DNA of 64,000 nt from JARYGU01 sp033795365 (lineage in GTDB: Bacteria > Pseudomonadota > Alphaproteobacteria > Rhizobiales > Rhizobiaceae): contig JARYGU010000001.1 of assembly GCA_033795365.1 (NCBI GenBank), positions 124,001-188,000 on the forward strand. Reading direction: 5' to 3'. This document shows positions 52,603-61,709 of this stretch, in pieces (the stretch's first letter is position 1; the number at the start of each line of letters is the position of its first letter). The notes beneath the pieces are model-generated. The model worked only from the letters and a program-made list of their open reading frames with translations, searched no databases and was not told where the DNA came from. A program made the position numbers and the translations under genes.

Positions 52603-55203
52603 ATGGCGAATGAAGACCATCCCTCCCTGTCCAACGAACCGGAATTCGGCCCCAGGCAAGCGATCATCCGCTACAGGCCCTATCTGACGGCAGTCGCGAT
52701 CATCGCGATCTTCACGTTGATGACGGTGGCCATCGACCGGCTGACCTCCGAGGTGCGCTACGACGACGTGCTGGCCGCCCTTTCCGGAACCCCGTGGTCG
52801 TCGATCGCGCTCGCGGTCGTCTTCACCGGGCTGAGCTTTGCGGCACTCGTCTGCTATGACGCAAATGCCCTCGACTATATCAGGAAGAAGCTTCCGCTTC
52901 CCGCCGTCGCGCTCACCGCGTTCATCGCCTATGCGATCGGCAACACGGCCGGCTTCGGGGCGCTCAGCGGCGGTGCCATCCGCTTTCGCGCCTACTCCCG
53001 CCTGGGCCTCTCGCCCGGCGATACCGCGAGGGTCATTGCCTTCGTTACCCTTTCGTTCGGGTTCGGGCTTCTCGCCGTCAGCGCACTCTCCACCCTGATC
53101 GTGGCTCCGCGCATCGCCGGCATCGTCGGGCTCGACGCCCTGTGGCTCCGCGGTGCGGCCCTTTTGGTCATCGCGCTGATGGTCGCGCTGCTCTTTGTCG
53201 GGCGAAACGGCAGGCCGGTCGTCTTCAAGCCAATCAACCTGCGTTTGCCGGATACCCGGACGTCGTCGCGCCAGTTCCTGGTCTCCGCCTTCGACATAGC
53301 GGCCTCGGCCTCCGTGCTCTACGTCCTGCTGCCGGAGACGCATGTCGGCTGGCCGACATTCTTCGCGATCTACGCGACCGCGGTCGGTCTCGGCGTTCTC
53401 AGCCATGTGCCGGCGGGTCTCGGCGTATTCGAAACCGTCATGGTCGCGGGTCTCGGCAATGCGATCAGCGTCGATCAGCTGCTCGGCGGGCTGGTGCTCT
53501 ACAGGCTGATCTACCATGTCCTGCCGCTGCTTCTCGCAGTCGTGCTGGTGATCACCACGGAGATCCGGCAATTTGCGGCCAAACCCCTGGCATCCGACAT
53601 CGGCCAGATCGCGCTGCGGCTTGCGCCGTCGTTGCTTTCGACATTCGCCCTCCTGGTCGGGGCGATGCTCATCTTCTCCAGCGTGACGCCGACGCCGGAC
53701 AACGACCTCGATTTCCTCTCAAGCTTCCTGCCCTTGCCCATAGTGGAAGCCGCCCACTTCCTTTCGAGCATCCTCGGCCTGGTGCTGGTGATCACGTCGC
53801 GGGCGATCGGCCAGCGCCTCGACGGCGCCTGGTGGGTAGCGCTGGTCGCGGCATCGGGCGCGCTGATCCTGTCGCTCCTCAAGGCGGTCGCCGTATACGA
53901 GGCGTTCTTCCTCAGCCTTTTCATCCTGGCGATGGTCCTGAACGCGCGCAGCTTCACGCGCAGGGCCTCGCTTTTCAGGCAGGCACTCGGACCGACCTGG
54001 CTTGCCGCCGTCGCCGTCATCGTCCTCAGCGCCTTCACGATCCTGCTCTTCGTCTATCGCGACACGCAGTACAGCCACGATCTCTGGTGGCAGTTCGAAT
54101 TCCTGGAAGAGGCGCCACGCGGCCTGCGGGCGCTCCTCGCCCTTGTCCTGATATCGCTCACGGTCGCGATCTTCAGCCTCCTGCGTCCGGCAATTCATCG
54201 CCCCGCAGGCGTCGAGCCGGACGATCTCACCCGCGCCATCGACATCGTCGCGAAACAGGACGTCGCCGATGCCAATCTCGTGCGCATGGGCGACAAGCAT
54301 GTGCTCTTCTCCGAAACGGGCAAAGCCTTCATCATGTATGGCATACAGGGACGCTCATGGATCGCCTTGACCGACCCGATAGGCGACGAGGGCGATTTTC
54401 CGGAGCTTGTCTGGCGGTTCGTGGAGACCGCGCGCGCATCCGGCGGGCGGGCGGCCTTCTACCAGATCTCGCCGGCTCTCCTTTCCTATTGCGCGGATGC
54501 CGGATTGCGGGCCTTCAAGCTCGGCGAACTTGCGATCGTCGACCTGGAGCATTTCGATCTCAAGGGCAGCAGGCTTTCCGGGCTTCGCCAGGCCCTGAGC
54601 CGCGGCACGCGCGACGGGCTCGTCTTCTCCGTCCTGGAGCCCCCGCAGGTTGCCGAAGCCATCGACGACCTCAAGGCGGTGTCCGACGCTTGGCTGACCC
54701 ATCACAACACCCGCGAAAAGTCCTTCTCGCTCGGAGCATTCGATCCCGACTATATCCGTTCGCAGCCCGTCGCCATTCTCAGGAAGGACGACGGGATCGT
54801 CGCCTTCGCGACGTTGATGCTCACGGATACGAAACGGGAAGCGACGATAGATCTGATGCGCTTTTCGCCGCACGCCCCTCGCGGCGCGATGGATTTCCTT
54901 TTCGTGAGCATCATGGAGCATATGAAGAATGCCGGCTATGAAAGCTTCAACCTCGGCATGGCGCCGCTCTCGGGCATGTCGCGGCGCGAATCCGCGCCGG
55001 TATGGGACCGCATCGGCAGCACCCTGTTCGAGCACGGCGAACGGTTCTACAATTTCAAAGGCCTGCGGGCGTTCAAATCGAAGTTCCATCCACGATGGGA
55101 GCCCCGCTATCTGGCGGTTTCCAACGGAACCGGTGCCGCTCTCGCGCTCATGGATGCGACCCTGCTTATCAGCGGCGGAATGAGGGGAGTGATCGGGAAA
55201 TGA
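52603..55203 (+). CDS. lpiA: lysyl-phosphatidylglycerol synthase/flippase (LpiA/MprF)
   Basis: Bifunctional membrane protein of 866 aa, the usual MprF length. The N-terminal about 520 residues are a multi-helix flippase domain (for example GNTAGFGALSGGAIRFRAY, and SHVPAGLGVFETVM). The soluble C-terminal part is the aminoacyl-PG synthase with a GNAT-like fold (TDPIGDEGDFPELVWRF, GMAPLSGMSRRE, FYNFKGLRAFKSKFHPRWEPRYL). It transfers lysine from Lys-tRNA to phosphatidylglycerol, lowering envelope charge; in Rhizobium tropici lpiA is acid-induced. ATG 52603 chosen; an ATG at 52555 is possible. The stop overlaps acvB by 4 bp. Confidence 0.93.
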   Translation: MANEDHPSLSNEPEFGPRQAIIRYRPYLTAVAIIAIFTLMTVAIDRLTSEVRYDDVLAALSGTPWSSIALAVVFTGLSFAALVCYDANALDYIRKKLPLPAVALTAFIAYAIGNTAGFGALSGGAIRFRAYSRLGLSPGDTARVIAFVTLSFGFGLLAVSALSTLIVAPRIAGIVGLDALWLRGAALLVIALMVALLFVGRNGRPVVFKPINLRLPDTRTSSRQFLVSAFDIAASASVLYVLLPETHVGWPTFFAIYATAVGLGVLSHVPAGLGVFETVMVAGLGNAISVDQLLGGLVLYRLIYHVLPLLLAVVLVITTEIRQFAAKPLASDIGQIALRLAPSLLSTFALLVGAMLIFSSVTPTPDNDLDFLSSFLPLPIVEAAHFLSSILGLVLVITSRAIGQRLDGAWWVALVAASGALILSLLKAVAVYEAFFLSLFILAMVLNARSFTRRASLFRQALGPTWLAAVAVIVLSAFTILLFVYRDTQYSHDLWWQFEFLEEAPRGLRALLALVLISLTVAIFSLLRPAIHRPAGVEPDDLTRAIDIVAKQDVADANLVRMGDKHVLFSETGKAFIMYGIQGRSWIALTDPIGDEGDFPELVWRFVETARASGGRAAFYQISPALLSYCADAGLRAFKLGELAIVDLEHFDLKGSRLSGLRQALSRGTRDGLVFSVLEPPQVAEAIDDLKAVSDAWLTHHNTREKSFSLGAFDPDYIRSQPVAILRKDDGIVAFATLMLTDTKREATIDLMRFSPHAPRGAMDFLFVSIMEHMKNAGYESFNLGMAPLSGMSRRESAPVWDRIGSTLFEHGERFYNFKGLRAFKSKFHPRWEPRYLAVSNGTGAALALMDATLLISGGMRGVIGK

Positions 55204-56567
55204 GACCATTCGATCTGCTGAAGGGAGCGTTTTTCGCGGCCGTGCTGCTCCAATGCCACGCCGCGGCCGCGCAGCAATCTCCGTCGTTCCAGACGGGCAT
55301 GATCCCCTCAGAGCACATCCTGCTGCCGGAGGGGGACATCCGCGCGAACATATTCCTCATTTCCGACGCGAAAGGCTGGGGGGAAGCGGAAGAAGCGCAA
55401 GCCCGGGCGCTGGTGGAAAAAGGGGCGGCGGTCGTCGGGATCGATTTTCCCGTCTATGTCGATGCCTTGAAAAAGGACGACGGCAGCTGCGTCTACATGA
55501 TTTCCGACGTGGAATCCCTGGCGCACCAGATCCAGCGCGCGGCAGGCTCAAGCAGCTACGATCCGCCGATCGTGGCGGGGATCGGCGAAGGCGGAGCGCT
55601 GGCGCTGGCGATGATTTCCCAGAGCCCGGCCGCCACCATAGGCGAAGCGGTCGCCGTCGATCCGCAGGCGGGCATTCCGCTGGACAAGGTTCTTTGCACG
55701 CCCGCCTCGAAGGAGAGCTCCGGCGGCCGGACTGTCTATGGCTTCGTCGACGGTCCCCTGCCCGCTCCCGTGACGGTGCTTTTCTCGCCCGCTGCGCTGC
55801 AGGCGGGCCGCGATCATGTCGCATCCCTCGTTGAGGCCCATCCCGATATCGATGCGCGCGACGTGGGGGAACGCGCGGACGAGGCCCTCTCGCAGATACT
55901 GGCCGATCACGTGGACGCCTCGGGCAATTCCGACGACCCGCTCGGCCTGCCGATCAGCGTGCTCGAAACGAAGCCTGCGCTCGATACGATGGCCGTCATC
56001 TATTCCGGCGACGGCGGCTGGCGCGATCTGGACAAAGAGGTCGGCGGCTTCCTGCAGCAGCGGGGCATCCCCGTCGTCGGGGTCGATTCGCTTCGCTATT
56101 TCTGGTCCGAACGCAAACCGCAGGAGACGGCGGACGATCTCGGCCGCATCATCGATGCCTACCGGCGGGAATGGAATGTCCGCCATGTCCTGTTGATCGG
56201 CTATTCGTTCGGCGCCGACGTGCTGCCGGCGACCTTCAACCTGCTTTCGGACAAGGACAAGGCCAGGGTCGCGCAGATCACGCTGCTCGCCCTGTCGCAT
56301 CAGGTCGATTACGAGGTCTCCGTGGAGGGTTGGCTCGGCGTCGAAGGTGAAGGCGCGGCGGGCGATCCGGTCCAGGACATCGCCAGGATAGACCCGAAGC
56401 TCGTGCAATGCTTCTATGGAACGGAGGAAGGCGACGATCCCTGCCCGACCCTCAAGGCAAAGGGTATCGAATCGATCGGCATCGAAGGCGGGCATCATTT
56501 CGACGGCGACTACGAGGCGCTGGCCGGACGCATCATAGACACGCTGAAGAAACGCCTCGGCGGCTGA
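55200..56567 (+). CDS. acvB: AcvB-type periplasmic hydrolase (VirJ domain)
   Basis: Protein of 455 aa with a signal peptide (about residues 1-24). The C-terminal VirJ/AcvB alpha/beta hydrolase domain starts near residue 263, with Ser336 in GYSFGAD and His in GGHHFDGD. The N-terminal half is a second, related domain in which the nucleophile elbow reads GIGEGGA, Glu replacing Ser, so it is probably non-catalytic. This is the long AcvB form, not short VirJ. In Agrobacterium AcvB hydrolyses lysyl-phosphatidylglycerol. Coupled to lpiA by an ATGA overlap, so maker and remover of the lipid are co-expressed. Confidence 0.92.
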   Translation: MRPFDLLKGAFFAAVLLQCHAAAAQQSPSFQTGMIPSEHILLPEGDIRANIFLISDAKGWGEAEEAQARALVEKGAAVVGIDFPVYVDALKKDDGSCVYMISDVESLAHQIQRAAGSSSYDPPIVAGIGEGGALALAMISQSPAATIGEAVAVDPQAGIPLDKVLCTPASKESSGGRTVYGFVDGPLPAPVTVLFSPAALQAGRDHVASLVEAHPDIDARDVGERADEALSQILADHVDASGNSDDPLGLPISVLETKPALDTMAVIYSGDGGWRDLDKEVGGFLQQRGIPVVGVDSLRYFWSERKPQETADDLGRIIDAYRREWNVRHVLLIGYSFGADVLPATFNLLSDKDKARVAQITLLALSHQVDYEVSVEGWLGVEGEGAAGDPVQDIARIDPKLVQCFYGTEEGDDPCPTLKAKGIESIGIEGGHHFDGDYEALAGRIIDTLKKRLGG

Positions 56568-56596
56568 CCTTACGCCGCGAAGCGTTGCAACGGACT

Positions 56597-57664
56597 CTAA
56601 AGCCGCTGCTCGCTTTTGGCGTCGAACAGGTGGACCTGCTCCGGCGCGAGGTCGAGATCGATCTTGTCGCCCGAAGCGACGGAGGAGCGTCCGTTGAGCA
56701 CGATCGTCAGCTCGGGCGTCGTGGCGGTGGTGATGTAGGTCGCCGATCCCGTCGATTCCACGACCGCCACGTCCACCTGCAGCACGCCCTTTCCGTCCGC
56801 CGCCAGCGTCAGATGCTCAGGGCGCAGCCCGGCGACAACCGGCTGGGCCGGCTTAACCGGCTGGGCGACGGGAACGATCTGGCGGCGGCCGAGGTCGAGC
56901 ACGATGGAGCGGCCGTCCTCGCTCCCAACCGCGGGAATGAAGTTCATCGCCGGAGAGCCTATGAAGCCTGCGACGAATTTGTTGATCGGCCGGTCGTACA
57001 AGTCCAGCGGCCGCCCCTGCTGTTCGATCACGCCGTTGCGCATGACGACGACATGGTCCGCCATGGTCATCGCCTCGATCTGGTCGTGCGTGACATAGAC
57101 GGAGGTCGCGCCGAGCCGGTCGTGAAGCGCGCGGATCTCCTTGCGCATATGGACCCGCAGCGCCGCGTCGAGGTTCGACAGCGGCTCGTCGAACAGGAAG
57201 GCCTTGGGGTGACGGATGATCGCCCGGCTCATCGCCACGCGCTGGCGTTGGCCGCCGGAAAGCTCGCGCGGATAGCGGGCCATCAGATGGCCGAGGCCGG
57301 TCACGGCGGCCACCTCCTCGGCGGCCTTGCGCGCCTCGGCCTTCGGCGTTCCGCGTACACGCAGGCTGTAGGTCAGATTCTGCTCGACCGTCATATGCGG
57401 ATAGAGCGCATAGGACTGGAACACCATGGCGACATCGCGCTTGCGCGGGGGAACATTGTTCATCACCTCGCCCGCGATCTTCAGCGTTCCCGTCGTGATG
57501 CTCTCCAGGCCGGCAAGCGAGCGCAGAAGCGTCGATTTTCCGCAGCCCGAAGGCCCGACGAGCGCGGTGAAGCTGCCTTTCCTGATGGAAAGGTCGATGT
57601 TCTTCAGCGCATGATAGCTGCCATAGTGCTTGTTGACGCTGTCGAGTTCGATTTGAGCGGTCAT
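56597..57664 (-). CDS. sugar ABC transporter ATP-binding protein (CUT1)
   Basis: ATPase of 355 aa starting MTAQIELDSVNKHYGSYHALKNIDL. Walker A GPSGCGKS, LSGGQRQR, FLFDEPLSNLDAA, THDQ; the TOBE part contains VAGLRPEHLTLAADG. The ATG at 57664 overlaps the MalG stop by 4 bp. Last gene of the operon that runs from 62744 leftward; it converges on acvB with 29 bp between stops. Confidence 0.93.
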   Translation of the reverse strand: MTAQIELDSVNKHYGSYHALKNIDLSIRKGSFTALVGPSGCGKSTLLRSLAGLESITTGTLKIAGEVMNNVPPRKRDVAMVFQSYALYPHMTVEQNLTYSLRVRGTPKAEARKAAEEVAAVTGLGHLMARYPRELSGGQRQRVAMSRAIIRHPKAFLFDEPLSNLDAALRVHMRKEIRALHDRLGATSVYVTHDQIEAMTMADHVVVMRNGVIEQQGRPLDLYDRPINKFVAGFIGSPAMNFIPAVGSEDGRSIVLDLGRRQIVPVAQPVKPAQPVVAGLRPEHLTLAADGKGVLQVDVAVVESTGSATYITTATTPELTIVLNGRSSVASGDKIDLDLAPEQVHLFDAKSEQRL

Positions 57665-58488
57665 TTGAGGGCTCCCGAGGTGAGGCCGGAGACGATACGG
57701 CGCTGCAGCAGCACGAAGATAGCCAGGATGGGCGTCACATACATCGTCGCGTAGGCCATGATGTTGTTCCATTCGTTGGTGTTGGGGCCCATGAAGGAAT
57801 TGAGGCCGACGCTCGCCGGCTGCAGTTCGGCAGCCTGGATCATGGATTTCGAATAGACGAATTCGCCGAAGGCCTGCATGAAGACGAGGATGGCGCTGAC
57901 CAGGATGCCGTTTCGCGCGAGCGGCAGGACGATGTTGAAGAAGGCTCCGATGCGGGAGTTTCCGTCGACGAGCGCCGCCTCCTCCAGTTCCTGCGGAACG
58001 CTCATGAAGGTGGCCCGGACCAGGACGACGAAGAAAGGCATGCTCTTGGCGGCGATGGCGAGGACCACCGCGAGACGCGGATAGCCGAGCAGACCGAGCT
58101 GCGAAAAGCCGACGAATATCGGCGTGATCATCAAGGATGCAGGCAGAACCTGCAGCATGAGGATGAGGAAGAGCCCCACGTCGACCCAGACATTGCGGTA
58201 GCGGGCGAGCACATAGGCGCACCCCACGCCGAGGACCGTGATCAACGCGACCGCTCCGAAGGCGATCACCAGCGAGTTCCAGAGATAGCGGCCCATGTTG
58301 CGGCTTTCCCAGACGCTCGCATAGACGCCCCACTGCGGATCGCTGGGCCAGAAGCTCGGCGGCGTCGCGAACATCGCGGAGCCGGTCTTCAGCGCGGTGA
58401 TGTACATCCAGTAGAGCGGAAAGAGATAGATCGCCGCCATGACGATGGCGGCCGCGAGCATCAGGCGGTTACGTGCGGTCTCGCTCAT
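57661..58488 (-). CDS. sugar ABC transporter permease (MalG type)
   Basis: Permease of 275 aa, first helix LMLAAAIVMAAIYLFPLYWMYI. EAA loop LEEAALVDGNSRIGAFFNIVLPLARNG and C-terminus QRRIVSGLTSGALK. Overlaps the MalF-type gene by 4 bp at its start. Confidence 0.92.
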   Translation of the reverse strand: MSETARNRLMLAAAIVMAAIYLFPLYWMYITALKTGSAMFATPPSFWPSDPQWGVYASVWESRNMGRYLWNSLVIAFGAVALITVLGVGCAYVLARYRNVWVDVGLFLILMLQVLPASLMITPIFVGFSQLGLLGYPRLAVVLAIAAKSMPFFVVLVRATFMSVPQELEEAALVDGNSRIGAFFNIVLPLARNGILVSAILVFMQAFGEFVYSKSMIQAAELQPASVGLNSFMGPNTNEWNNIMAYATMYVTPILAIFVLLQRRIVSGLTSGALK

Positions 58489-59387
58489 CCGCGCACCTCA
58501 TGACGTGTGGACCGGACATAGACGACCGACGCAACCATGACGAAGACGATCATGATCACCGAAATCGTCGCGCCCTTGGCAAAGTCGTACTGGCGGAAGG
58601 AAAGGTCCCAGGCCCAGTATTGCGTGACGTTCGAGGAGTTGTTCGGACCGCCGGACGTGATCGCCGCGAACAGATCGAACTGCTGCAGGGTGAAGATCAG
58701 CCCGAGAGCGACGATGGCGCCGATCGACGCCCGCATCATCGGCAGGGTGATCGTCCAGAAGCGCTGGAACATGTTGGCCCCGTCGAGCTCCGCCGCCTCG
58801 TAGAGATCCTTCGGGATCGCCGAAAGCCCGACCGAGAGAAGGATCATGTTGAAGGACGTGCCGAGCCAGATATTGGCGATGACGACCGCCCAGAGGGAAT
58901 AGGACGGATCGGAGCGCCAGAAGATGTTTCCGTCGATGATGCCCGTCTCCCTCAGAACGAAATTGAGCACGCCGAAATCGCCCGAGAGAATCCAGTTCCA
59001 GATCGCGCCGACGACGAGGCCCGGCATGACCCAGGACACCAGGAAGAGACCGCGCAGCCACGAGGCGCCCGGAAAATTGACCCAGAAGAACAATGCAAGG
59101 CCGAAGCCGATTAGGAACTGGCCGGCGATCGATGCCACCACGAAGACGGCGGTATTGATCAGGATCGGCACGGTTTCGGGCTGGGCGAAAAGGTCGGTGT
59201 AATTCTTGAAGCCGACGAACGGCCTGGCGAAGGTTCCCAGGCTGAACATATCGACCTCCTGGAAGCTCATCACGACATTGTAGATGAGCGGAAGGCCCGA
59301 CATCAGCAGCAGAAAGCCAAGGGAAAAGGCGACGAGGGCTATGTCGAAGCCTCTGCCGTCCCTGAAGCTTGAAAGAATTCTCTTCAT
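58485..59387 (-). CDS. sugar ABC transporter permease (MalF type)
   Basis: Permease of 300 aa starting MKRILSSFRDGRGFDIALVAFSLGFLLLMSGLPLIYN. EAA loop YEAAELDGANMFQRFWTITLPMMRA; FAAITSGGPNNSSNVTQYWAW is the MalF-class segment. ATG 59387 follows GGAGGAT. The frame is open for 55 more codons upstream but that part is intergenic and contains a hairpin. Confidence 0.92.
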   Translation of the reverse strand: MKRILSSFRDGRGFDIALVAFSLGFLLLMSGLPLIYNVVMSFQEVDMFSLGTFARPFVGFKNYTDLFAQPETVPILINTAVFVVASIAGQFLIGFGLALFFWVNFPGASWLRGLFLVSWVMPGLVVGAIWNWILSGDFGVLNFVLRETGIIDGNIFWRSDPSYSLWAVVIANIWLGTSFNMILLSVGLSAIPKDLYEAAELDGANMFQRFWTITLPMMRASIGAIVALGLIFTLQQFDLFAAITSGGPNNSSNVTQYWAWDLSFRQYDFAKGATISVIMIVFVMVASVVYVRSTRHEVRG

Positions 59388-59466
59388 CCCGATCCTCCGG
59401 CCGCTCCGGACGGGCTGCCTTCGCATTAGCGCAAAAACAGCCCTCCCGGGAGGAAACGATTGGAAC

Positions 59467-59482
59467 GGCCGCATACGCGGCC
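59467..59482. other. intercistronic stem-loop after the binding-protein gene
   Basis: GGCCGC (59467-59472) and GCGGCC (59477-59482) around ATAC, in the 118 bp between binding-protein stop and permease start. Same position as the hairpins at 10217, 17358 and 30368. Confidence 0.5.
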
Positions 59483-59505
59483 TGTCCGTTTGGTATTCGC
59501 AGATA

Positions 59506-60738
59506 TCAGCCGAGCACGACCTGTATCTTCTCGGCGGCCTGGTCGAGCGCATCCTTGGCGCTCATCTGCCCCGTCAGGGCGGCCTGGATGGCATCCTGGA
59601 TGGCCTTGGAGATCTTCGGCCACTCCGGGTGCGGGCCCCGAGGCTTGGCGTATTTCATCTGCTCCACGAAGACCTTGAGAGCATCGTCCTTGAGCGCGTT
59701 GCCGGTCGGCGGGATGGCGATATCGGAGCGGGCGGGCAACTGGCCGAAATCCTTGAACATCCTGTCATCCTGGGAGGCGAAATATTCGAGCACCTTGAAC
59801 GCTTCCTCGGGATGTTCGGTGTTGGCGAAGATCGCCCAGTTGAAGTCGCCCATAGCGGACGACCGCTCGGCTCCCTCTTCCGGCACCGGAAGAAGCGCCA
59901 CACCCCAGTCGAACTTCGCCTCCTCGCTCATGCGGTCCAGCTCCCAGGGGCCGGAGATCGCCATGGCGGCATTGCCGGAATTGAAGGTGCCCGTCGAATC
60001 CCATTGGCTGCGCGTCAGCGTGTCGGGAGAGGCAAGCTTCTCGTCGATGATCTGCTTCCAGACCTCCAGCGCCTTGACGGCGCCGTCCGCATTGATCTTG
60101 TCATAGCCTCCGCCCGCCATCTGCGCCCAGGGCAGGAACTGGAAGGTACCCTCCTCGTTCGCCTTGGCGGAGAAGGTAATGCCGTAGACATTGGCGGACG
60201 GGTCGGTGAGCTTTCTCGCCGCGTCGACCAGTTCGGCCCAGGTCTGCGGCGGCTTGTCCGGATCGAGCCCCTTCGCCTTGAACATGTCCTTGTTGTAATA
60301 GAGCGCGATCGTGTTCGTGGCCTTCGGGATGCCGTAATATTTGCCGTCCCACATTGTGGAGGCCAGAGGACCGGGGAAGTAGTTGTCCGTCTTCACGACC
60401 TCCGACTTGGCGATCATGTCCGTCAGATCGAGAAACACCCCGCGCGACGAGAAAAGCGCATGTTCCGGATTGTCGATGGAAATGATGTCGGGCGCCTGAC
60501 CGGAGGAATAGGCGCGCATCGCCTCGCTGACCACGTCGTCAAACTGCATCTGGCGAAGCTCCACCTTGATGCCGTTGTTCAGTTTGTTGAAGTCGCTGAC
60601 CAGGTGAGGCGCCGGCTGCGTGTCCCGGTCGTGCGACCATATGCGGATCGTCACATCCTCGGCCTTGGCCGAAAGACCGAAAAGCGAGACGCCTGCGAGC
60701 GCGAGAGCGCCGATGACTGCATATTTACGGATGCCCAT
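59506..60738 (-). CDS. sugar ABC transporter substrate-binding protein (CUT1)
   Basis: Binding protein of 410 aa, signal peptide to about residue 26 (SAKA/EDV), then VTIRIWSHDRDTQPAPHLVSDFNKLNNGIKVELRQMQFDDV as in SBP_bac_1 proteins. Sugar-site type regions include YYGIPKATNTIALYYNKDMFKAKG and AMAISGPWELDRM. It lies between the TIM-barrel isomerase (57 bp) and the permeases. Ligand unknown; the linked dehydrogenase and isomerase suggest a monosaccharide or simple glycoside. Confidence 0.9.
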   Translation of the reverse strand: MGIRKYAVIGALALAGVSLFGLSAKAEDVTIRIWSHDRDTQPAPHLVSDFNKLNNGIKVELRQMQFDDVVSEAMRAYSSGQAPDIISIDNPEHALFSSRGVFLDLTDMIAKSEVVKTDNYFPGPLASTMWDGKYYGIPKATNTIALYYNKDMFKAKGLDPDKPPQTWAELVDAARKLTDPSANVYGITFSAKANEEGTFQFLPWAQMAGGGYDKINADGAVKALEVWKQIIDEKLASPDTLTRSQWDSTGTFNSGNAAMAISGPWELDRMSEEAKFDWGVALLPVPEEGAERSSAMGDFNWAIFANTEHPEEAFKVLEYFASQDDRMFKDFGQLPARSDIAIPPTGNALKDDALKVFVEQMKYAKPRGPHPEWPKISKAIQDAIQAALTGQMSAKDALDQAAEKIQVVLG

Positions 60739-60795
60739 GATTCTCTCCTCCTTTGGTTATCCCGGGACCGGCACCTCCATGCCGGCCGCGAGCGA

Positions 60796-61695
60796 TCAAA
60801 CCGGATCGACGACGAATTCGCCGCCCCGGGCATGCTTCAGGTAGTTCAGCGCATGAACCTGGCCGGTCATCTCCAGCTCGTCCCGGTAGACGGGGTCGTG
60901 CCAGCCCTCGATGTCGATCGAGCCGGACCAGCCGGCGAGCCGGAGTTCGGAAATGATGTCCGTCCAGTTCGAATCTCCGAAACCCGGCGTGCGCATGAAG
61001 ACGAACTTCTCCTTGCCGAATATGCCGTGCTCCTTGATGACATCCCAGCGGATGGTCGCGTCCTTGCCGTGCACATGGAAAATCTTCGGCGCCCATTTGC
61101 GGATCTGCGGCAACGGATCGATGAGATAGACCATCTGATGGCACGGCTCCCATTCGATGCCGATATTGTCGTCCGGGGTCTCGTTGAAGATAAGCTCCCA
61201 TGCGTCGGGATTATGAGCGATGTTCCAGTCCCCGGTCTGCCAGTTGCCGTCCATGGCGCAGTTCTCGAAGGCGATCCTGATGCCCTTGTCGGCAGCGCGC
61301 CTGGCAAGCTCGCTCCAGATCTGCCGGTAGCGCGGCAGGCTTTCGGTCAGCGGCCTGTTGCGTATGCGCCCGGTGAAGCCCGCCACGCAGGTCGCGCCGA
61401 AATGGTGGGCATTGTCGATGCAGTCCCTCCAGCCCTGCAGCGTCACCAGGTCGATCTCGGTCTCCTCGAGCGGGTTGCCGAACATGCCGATCGTCGAAAT
61501 CGTGATGTCGCGATCGCCGATCGCCTCCACGCAGCGCTTGCCGAGATCGGCGAGGTCCTGGCCGTTGGTCGTCTGCCAGAAGAACGGCTCGAAGCTTTCG
61601 AATCCGAGGGGCGCGATCTGGCCGATGCGCTTTGCCGCGTCGCCTTTCGTGGCATTGACCATGGTGCCTACGCGAATGGATTTTGCTGCGTTCAT
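60796..61695 (-). CDS. TIM-barrel sugar isomerase/epimerase
   Basis: Xylose isomerase-like TIM barrel of 299 aa. Candidate metal residues: Glu in IAFENCAMDG, the acidic/His region IGIEWEPCHQMVY, His in IFHVHGKD and Glu in IDIEGWHDP. It is paired with the Gfo/Idh gene just upstream, as in 3-keto-glycoside epimerase systems. I prefer ATG 61695, with AGGA about 10 nt upstream. An ATG at 61713 overlaps the dehydrogenase stop (ATGA) and would add six residues. Confidence 0.85.
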   Translation of the reverse strand: MNAAKSIRVGTMVNATKGDAAKRIGQIAPLGFESFEPFFWQTTNGQDLADLGKRCVEAIGDRDITISTIGMFGNPLEETEIDLVTLQGWRDCIDNAHHFGATCVAGFTGRIRNRPLTESLPRYRQIWSELARRAADKGIRIAFENCAMDGNWQTGDWNIAHNPDAWELIFNETPDDNIGIEWEPCHQMVYLIDPLPQIRKWAPKIFHVHGKDATIRWDVIKEHGIFGKEKFVFMRTPGFGDSNWTDIISELRLAGWSGSIDIEGWHDPVYRDELEMTGQVHALNYLKHARGGEFVVDPV

Positions 61696-61709
61696 CGGAC
61701 CTGATTTCC

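Noticed and set aside
59284..61704. 806-codon open frame on the plus strand
   Set aside because: Antisense to the binding-protein and isomerase genes; composition is charged and repetitive with no domain.
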